A stretch of 64,000 nucleotides of DNA from Metellina segmentata (lineage: Eukaryota; Arthropoda; Arachnida; Araneae; Tetragnathidae), in NCBI GenBank assembly GCA_947359465.1, contig OX375879.1:97078396-97142395 (forward strand), read 5' to 3'. The position numbers and the translations under genes were made by a program. Shown here piece after piece: positions 57,401 to 64,000 of the stretch. Numbering within the stretch: the first letter of the stretch is position 1; each line of letters opens with the position of its first letter. A model generated the notes under the pieces. That model did not search any database, was not told where the DNA came from, and worked only from the letters and a program-made list of their open reading frames with translations.

Positions 57401-58232
57401 AAAACTGTGTTCAAGTCACTTAAAAATTTCTTCAATCTAGCTGCAAATGACTGGATGCTGTGTAATCCAGGTCGTACAATCTCTATCAATAGATTATGTT
57501 AAATGAAATATATAAAATGAAACTGAAATGTAAGGAAATATATTCTGTTGTAGAAATCATAAATTTTAAATGAAGTCGAATGTGACTAAAATAAACTTTA
57601 TAGGGTGAAAATTGCTTGCATCATTTGGAGTGTTTCATTGTACCCAAGTATGTGTTTCATTGTACCCCGGCATATGGGGTACAATGAAACACTGTGAGAC
57701 ATTTACTTTTTGTTATTTTCCAAGCATAAAGATATTGTTTAGAACCTAATAAAAATTTATTTAGATGGAGAAAATACAAGATTAAAAGTATGCATTAATT
57801 ATATTTTTGTGCATGCAAAATTGTGGATAGGAAAAAATAATTAGAAAATTTTGTTTATTGTACCCCGTCTCTCTCTTCCCCTATTCCAAATTGAAATATG
57901 ATAACTTATTAGTCAATGTCGATTATATTAAAATCAAACATTTCCAAACTAGTCTTCGTAGTTTTGTTTACATTGAAAATCGGTCTTATAAATCATAAAA
58001 TCATTGATTGTTTTAAAAATATATTTTGACTTTAAAATAAATTCAATTTAAAAGCATTTTCTGAATCAATTTAATGCTTTGTTTTTTGCACTAGGTAAAA
58101 AGCATTGCCAAAGAATATTATGATCATCTACCTCAACACAATTCGTGGACCAAGGTTCTTTGGGACTTCATTACTGATCCAGCTATTGGTCCATATGCTC
58201 GAGTGAAGAGGCAGCACAAGCCCAGAGAATAA
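51473..58232 (+). CDS. DEGS1: DEGS1, sphingolipid delta(4)-desaturase (dihydroceramide desaturase), 5 coding exons
   Basis: Coding exons are 51473-51554, 51664-51986, 52887-53094, 54284-54495 and 58095-58232, all GT-AG, joining without a break to 320 aa (human 323). The N-terminus begins [20 protein letters not shown]; MGxxxS is the N-myristoylation site of the family. The three di-iron histidine boxes are present at the same residue numbers as in human DEGS1: HEISH (89-93), HLEHH (128-132) and HMEHH (259-263). Hydrophobic membrane segments lie around 45-80, 155-200 and 207-222. Family knowledge: an ER-membrane, cytochrome b5-dependent enzyme that inserts the 4,5-trans double bond into dihydroceramide to make ceramide. 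Intron 4 (3.6 kb) contains a pogo-like transposon and intron 3 a dispersed repeat. All key residues are intact, so the gene should be functional. Confidence 0.96.
53665..53945 (+). repeat. Unclassified dispersed repeat, copy 3 (DEGS1 intron 3)
   Basis: Contains AATTCACACTTCAAGCAAAA, TTATTTCTAAAGTTAGCC and ATTCTCCAAAAGATTGTTAC, matching copies at 16485 and 42990. Similarity may start near 53580 (TTCTGCACATAGCAGTGCAG). Confidence 0.6.
54496..56262. other. DEGS1 intron 4, first part, unassigned
   Basis: AT-rich intron without a recognised transposon or coding frame. Confidence 0.4.
56263..57881 (+). mobile_element. pogo/Tigger-like element in DEGS1 intron 4
   Basis: TA on both sides (56261-56262, 57882-57883) with ends GGGGAAGACTTGGTAC and (inverted) GTACCCCGTCTCTCTCTTCCCC-like sequence. 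GTACAATGAAAC repeats in both orientations cluster near the ends and around 56630-56690 and 57630-57690. A decayed transposase lies between. Confidence 0.82.
56980..57502 (+). pseudogene. pogo/Tigger-like DDE transposase relic
   Basis: Plus-strand frames give [35 protein letters not shown], then after a stop the second Asp region [10 protein letters not shown] and [20 protein letters not shown] with the third Asp, 34 residues apart, ending in NPGRTISI. This is DDE_1-type (jerky/Tigger) order. N-terminal CENP-B-like DNA-binding domain not seen, stops and a frameshift present. Inactive. Confidence 0.83.
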
Positions 58233-59610
58233 CTCATTCTTAGAAAGATTGCATCAGCCAATGATCATTTGCTCAGCTTTTAAGGTTAATTTTTTCGCAA
58301 TAAATTTCTAGCCAGACTTAATGTCATCATTCCTTAAACTTTTAAGCTATAGTTAAAAGTAGCCTTCCTTGTTTGTTTTTAGCCTTATACAAGTTCATAC
58401 TAACCATAACTCCATGTTTTCACTTACTGTTTTAAGATGTTTAGCTTCATTCTCAAAAGATTACAAACGGTGTGTTAGTGTGTATAACCTCGTTGTGAAC
58501 TACAGTTAGTAGTTTCTTGTAATATTTCTTGGCTAACCATATTTCCTTCAGAAAAAGAATGGGATATTGGGATGACTAAAACAGGACAGGGTTTTGTAAG
58601 ATTCTGTATTCATGAAAAAGTAAGGTGAAGTTTTATTACATAAACATATTGAGCTTACAATTATTCTTCAGTGACAAAACCATACTAAAATTTAGGGAGA
58701 CTAAAAGAAGACTGCATTTCACAGTGATTGTAGCATGAATATTTCTCCGGTGAAGCAATCTTACTCACCCAATTTCAGTCTTTCTCTTTCAATGTAATTT
58801 TGTCTTACAACTAACATAAAGATCAGTATTTTCAACGTTTCATCTAGATTTCTCCTTTGACCACATGCTATGAATAAGCCAACATATGAAAAAACTAGTA
58901 TTGTCCTGTTCAAAATGGTGTCATCCTAAATATTTCATATATTGCTATTGTTATGTTAATGTGTATTGTACTGCATATTATGTGATACCTGTGTATAATA
59001 ATTCTTGATGTATGCTTTAAAATTGTTATATAAAACTGAACTGCTCACTTGTAAAATCCCTTATGCACCACTGAAATAGTTATTTCAATGAAAAAATCTG
59101 CCTACATCATTTCTAATGATGTACTGATGAGTTGTGATTTGAAATAGTACTCTTGTATTTAGTTGGATAAAATTGATGATTCAAATAGAATGTTTTAATC
59201 ACAAAAACATTAGAAGTTTTAAAATTTTCTTTTTGCTAACTTTTGCTTAATAGATTTTAAATTTGAAGCATACTGAAAAACTATGGAAGTTTACTTTATA
59301 TGCAAAATCTAAATCATTCACAGATTGCTCAAGTTAAGTTCAAGCATTGGAATGTGTTTAGGTTAGATTATTTTTGGCGTGATGTTATTCCTTTGTTACG
59401 CAAACAGAGGCATATTGCTCTAGGCAAACATGAGAATCTCCCGGGTTTTCGCTTTTTATGTTTTTTCCTATTTTTAGTAATTTTCCTCGTTTTCCTAACG
59501 TGATTTTGGCCGTTTTTAAGAACATGACGTCATCTGTGTTTCTAGCCAATGAGAGTATATTTCAAGCTTTGAAGAAACGGATGCCTTGGTGACGTTTTTA
59601 TATACTAGGG
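58233..59610. other. DEGS1 3' flank, unassigned
   Basis: AT-rich; may include DEGS1 3' UTR beyond the AATAAA at 58299. No other gene recognised. Confidence 0.4.
58299..58304 (+). promoter_or_regulatory. Probable DEGS1 poly(A) signal AATAAA
   Basis: AATAAA lies 67 nt after the DEGS1 stop. The downstream region holds further AT-rich sequence, so a longer 3' UTR is possible. Confidence 0.45.
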
Positions 59611-59616
59611 TGTAGG

Positions 59617-59905
59617 CCTAGGCGATGTATCGATTACATCGTGAAAAATCGGTGTGACGTCGACATCGCCACATCGGTTTCATGATTGTCACGATGACGG
59701 TGCATTGTGACATCGCGATTTTTCCCGATCTTACACGCTACATCTTAAGCTAGTGCAGATCTCGCGGTCATCGTGATATCGCGATTTTTCCCGATCTTAC
59801 TGAATCATCCCTCAATTAGCGCAGATCTCGCGGTCATCGTGACATCGCGATTTTTCCCGTTCTTACTCAGCCATCCCTCAAATAGCGCAGATTTCGCGGT
59901 TTTCC
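59617..59905. repeat. hAT-terminus-like sequence with 66-bp tandem repeat array
   Basis: TAGGGTGTAGGCCTAGGCGA begins a block rich in CATCG/CGATG motifs resembling Ac/hobo-type hAT ends. From about 59692 there are roughly 3.5 tandem units of 66 bp, each with GCAGAT(C/T)TCGCGGT and ATCGCGATTTTTCCCG (unit starts 59755, 59821, 59887). GC-richer than its surroundings. No opposite terminus found. Confidence 0.65.
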
Positions 59906-59999
59906 GGTGTCACTATGTTGTCGCTCAGCGCCAACGATTTCGGTGCTTTCTTAGTGCATAGTTGTAGACAAACACATCGATTTCGATGTTTATTTATGC

Positions 60000-62900
60000 G
60001 CATTTGCGATTTTCCACCACGAAACTTAGCTTTTCGATGCCACGCTACTAATAAGAATCTTTTGTGATAGTAATTTTTGTGTAGAATTTTTTCGGGAATT
60101 AGGGTGACAGGTCACACATATAAAGATTGAAAATTAAAGTTTCAAACTGTGAGGGAGAGAATAATTCTACTCTACTTGCTGAATTTATCTGTTTGTTTTT
60201 TTTTGCATTTTTTAATCTTTTTTCCTTGAGAGTACTTAAGAACAAAATAATTTTTGGGAATTTTACGGTCTGTTTTCATTTCTTTTTAATTAATGAGGGG
60301 GAATTTCTCAAAACTATTTTTGTCCTAAAGATGACTTTCAATTCCAATTTTTTTTTTAACAAAATTGAAATTCCATATAAATTAAAAATTTTAAAGCAAA
60401 AATGATTTTACACATTTTAAGTTGGAATTCCAAAAACCCATTCTTGTTTCTTGATGTTACAATCAATCCGTTTGCATCCTTTTTTTTTTGCAAACTTCTG
60501 TGGCAATTTAGGTCTAAAAGGTCGTCATCATTACTTAAAGGAATCTAATGTCCCTTTATTTCTATTTATGCTAAAGTTTTTCTTCTAAACAAGCTAATTT
60601 TTGAATCTCTATTGAGCATATGTGGTGTGTGGAACACACATACATAGATATATTTTTGCAAAATCTTGTTTTAATGCGTGTTTCTTAAATGTACAACACA
60701 GATCTTTACTTGTAAATTTTTTCCTCCCACGATTTTTATACCTAAGAAAAAGAAAAGAACTTTGACCCCTGCTTACCAACCCCAGGGGAATTTGGTTTGC
60801 TTCGCAAACCAACACTCCTTTCGCAGAGTCAATTTCTTGCGATGGTGAAACCTTTGCCCCCTGCTAGCCTCCGTTCATTGATGTCACAGCAAGTTTCATT
60901 GAGGCTTTCATGCTCTTGAGCCTCGGTTTCATAAAAGCCGTTTGATGTTGGATCTCCGCGCGTCTGTGTGAGGAACAATTTTTGCACTATTGCAAAATTA
61001 TACTTTTCATCCCATTGAATTTATTTATGAACCAATTTCAAAAATAATTGTACTGTCAGAAAATACATTCTAAGGTTTTCTGCGATGTTTTCAAATTTAA
61101 AAACTAATTGTAATAAGATATAGATATGACAGATTTTTAAAAAAAAGTCACAAAATGGCCAGATTTTTTCCAAATTAAAATTTTTTTTATCAGGAACCAA
61201 ATTGAAATTTCTTGAAAAAACTGCATTTTGCAAAAGTTTACATTTAGAGGTACTCTAAAAAAAATCACATTTAAATGAATTTTAACAATGACATAGTCAA
61301 ATACATTTATCTAAGAAAAATTATCTCACTCGTTCCAAAATGATTTTGAAGACTGAAAATTTTTGTCCACTCGTGTTAGAAATTTCACTTTTTTCGACTT
61401 GAACACATAGTGCACGCTAAACTAATAGCAGTATCATGAAAAATCTTTTCTTGTTCCCTGTACAATTTTAAACAAACCATGTTAGTTTCGTAATTTTCTT
61501 ACCTGTACTTTCTCGGGAAACCGTCTAAGAATCGAGGAAAAAAACGAGTTTTCAATCCTGCAAGGACGATCATTTTTTTTAATATAGGGAGACATCTACC
61601 TTGAGATGTTGTTATTTCGGATGACCGATATTTAGCATGTGCTCGTAATTCACCGCTTTTCACGATTTATGGTCTAGCATTAACTATTTATAAATTCATA
61701 AATCAATAATTATAACTCCGAGCTGTTGATTTTTACTATTACGAAATCCTGTGCAGACAGACCTGACTTGCATGTATTTAATTTCACATTTTAGTTTTCT
61801 TCCTTTTTGAAATTTTGCATTCTCATGCCTGTCTAGGGAGTTTATTTTGTGCTCTTATTTTTCTTTGTTGCTGTTGTATAAGACTTAAATTTTGCCTTAT
61901 TAAGTCTTAAAGTAAAATATGTTTATTATAGTTTAATTTTATTAACATACTAGGATAAATTCTATAGATTTAAAACATCGTAAAATTCTTTTTGTTTTGT
62001 TTGTTATGCAAAAATTGGGCTTTTACTTATGAAGTGAGCAATTCTGCCATGCTAGTCAAAATAGCAGTCTCCAAGTTAGTTAATTTGTGAGATGGTTTGT
62101 ATGCTGTTCACAGAAGAATTTGCTGTTTCACAGCATTATAGTAACAGTATGACACTACTTAACTAGAAATAGAGTACTCTGTTTTCTAGTGTGATGCACA
62201 CACATAAGGTATTTTTGTTTGTAGTATTTGAACTAACTTTAACCCTAGAGAACAAATTTTCATATATTGCCTTGAGCAGCAAGACTGAATTGTTTATTTC
62301 ATTGCTTATATATTCACGACCATGGGGGCATTTTTTCCTTTGTTGATTCCATGCATTGTATTTATGAAGCTTATTCTGTAATGATTGCTCTTTATTCTTG
62401 AAATATGTTAGTGCTCTATGTAAAATTAATTTGACAGAAACTAATAATTCAGCTTAGTGTGTTCCAAACTTTTAGTTGATTATATCAGTTTAGCAATTCT
62501 GATAATACTCAAGAATATTTTTTATCCAGATAATTTTTCTAGTCTGTAAATAATATCAACTTTGATTACATTAGTCAAGTATGTTATGAATGTATAAATA
62601 CAGAAAATTTTGGCTATTAGCTTTAATGGTGATTTTAACCATAATTGTTCTTGGTTGCATATTGGGAATTATGATTCAGTTGCATCTTTAGGCTTACATG
62701 TTGAGCAATGTTTTCTTAATAGCATAATGTCTACTAGGTTTATTGCTGTTATGAATATATAACTTTTATCTAACAATATTTTGATATTAACAATTGTGAT
62801 TTAATAAGTCAGTTGAAATGTCTTAAATATTGTTTACATTTTAAAAATTGAGTTGCATGAGAGGATAAGAATATTTTTGCATTTTTAGGTGTAAAAGGGT

Positions 62901-63190
62901 TTATGATGATTGTGTAAAATTTATACAATTGGTGATATATGATAATCGAGCTTGTTTGATTTTCATGTACTGTAGCCCATTATAGTAGAGTATGTGTGTT
63001 CCATCAGTGTTTTGAGAATGATAGGTCTAAAAGTTTTTTAGCAGTATTTTGAATATGAAGATATTTCATTTGCTTGTGTTATCTCCATCATGTTTTCTAT
63101 GCTTGTCTGCTTTGAGTTTTTTTGATTAATCTAATATTTTCATGTCTCATTTTGGGAGTTGGAAAGCATGTTTATTATTGTCTCCCAATA
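60000..63190. other. Mostly unassigned AT-rich DNA with a Helitron-like remnant
   Basis: 60766-60890 has ACCAACCCCAGGGGAATTTG and TTTGCTTCGCAAACCAA, like the GC-rich end of the Helitrons here, truncated. The remainder has only short frames without recognisable similarity. Confidence 0.35.
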
Positions 63191-63881
63191 CAGGGTATTT
63201 CTCAAGTATCCATTGCATTAAAAAGTCAAAAAGAATTTTTTTTGTAGGTTTTATTAATTAATCATACCGACCACTAAAGGAATATAAAAAGACTAAGTGC
63301 ATCTGCAAAGTTTAATAATAAGGATAATTGAATGATTTTAGTTGTCGAACAACTTCCTTTAATTTTGCAGTGGGTGAGAGATTCTTGAAAGGTTAATATT
63401 TGGTTGGACATCACAAAATGCAAGGTGTGTGACTTTATTCCTTTGCTGAAAAGACACATAATTACGCCATAAACCTGGATATGTTGCATATTTGTTTCGT
63501 ATCTCAACTTGATGGAATTGTCGACACTGATCCCAACAAGACGATGGATCGCCATCCCATTTTACAAATAACCATGCTACCTGTATGCAACTTTTTCAGG
63601 ATGGTGGATAGGAAGTCGGTCGTGTTTTAGGCTCCTCGGTTACCTGATCTTACACCTCTAGATCTCTTTTAAAGGTGGTAGTGAACAGAATTAAGGATAA
63701 AATCATTAATAAACTTGAAAAGCTAATTGTGGCTGCAGTGGCTACCATTTCACATACCTTGAAAAAGGTTTTATGTGCAACACTGAATGTCAGTATTTGG
63801 CATGTGGAATCGTGGTAATATTTGTTGCACAATATTAAAATGCTTTTTCTCGTTAATGGAGTTTTCTTGAGAACCACCCTG
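63191..63881 (+). mobile_element. Internally deleted mariner (rosa-like), 691 bp
   Basis: Ends CAGGGTATTTCTCAAG and (inverted) CTTGAGAACCACCCTG; left flank TA, right flank mutated. Between them a decayed C-terminal transposase piece: QQDDGSPSHFTNN (second Asp region, as QDGAPPHF in the DD41D copies) and VVVNRIKDKIINKLEKL. Stops throughout. Confidence 0.75.
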
Positions 63882-64000
63882 TTTGAAACATGCATATTAA
63901 TGTGTTAGTATATTGTATAACATTGTTCCTAACTTTTTTCTTACATTTTCTTAAACTTTTACTTTGTTATGTAACTAATGGAGCTTAAGTCTACAGAATA

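Noticed and set aside
58233..63190. Additional genes downstream of DEGS1
   Set aside because: Only short AT-rich frames, none with family motifs or convincing exon borders.

Overview
The window looks like AT-rich nuclear DNA from an arthropod, most likely a spider. This rests on spliced animal genes with GT-AG introns, a heavy load of hAT, mariner, Helitron, pogo and tRNA-SINE copies, and my recollection of similar SINE-derived ORFs in spider gene sets; it is inference. No bacterial operons, rRNA, functional tRNA gene, CRISPR array or virus was seen.

Three host genes are supported exon by exon. SNAP29 (+, 22738-31779, 4 coding exons, 274 aa) is a Qbc-SNARE for endosome, autophagosome and lysosome fusion. 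MEPCE/bin3 (-, 39202-50728, 4 exons, 382 aa) is the 7SK snRNA 5'-gamma-phosphate methyl-capping enzyme. DEGS1 (+, 51473-58232, 5 exons, 320 aa) is the dihydroceramide delta4-desaturase. MEPCE and DEGS1 are head to head with 744 bp between start codons, which suggests a shared bidirectional promoter. A short candidate coding exon on the minus strand (21581-21634) sits about 1.1 kb upstream of SNAP29 in divergent orientation.

Layout: 1-14.3 kb is a transposon nest. It holds a degenerate hAT split by a younger hAT, SINEs, a 2.3 kb hAT inside a SINE and itself carrying a Helitron, a dead DD41D mariner with long inverted repeats, a piggyBac-like scrap, two small hATs 40 bp apart, and an apparently intact DD41D mariner (12212-13714). 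14.3-22.7 kb is mostly unassigned AT-rich DNA. 22.7-32 kb is SNAP29, with a SINE and a Helitron in intron 1, a mariner broken by a SINE in intron 2 and a small hAT in intron 3. 32.8-38.4 kb holds a Helitron, a mariner broken by a hAT, a SINE, hAT fragments and a Tc1-like relic. 39-50.7 kb is MEPCE; its 6.4 kb intron 1 contains a ZMYM/DUF4371-type hAT relic, a GC-richer promoter-like island, MITEs and a SINE. 51.5-58.2 kb is DEGS1, with a pogo-like element in intron 4. 58.2-64 kb is unassigned sequence with a 66-bp tandem array and a deleted mariner.

The host genes share no pathway. The most interesting signals lie in the mobile DNA: Helitrons carrying copies of a histone-mRNA-3'-end-like stem-loop, an intact mariner, five hATs whose 8-bp target duplications all have TA at the centre, and a pogo-like element with GTACAATGAAAC subterminal repeats.
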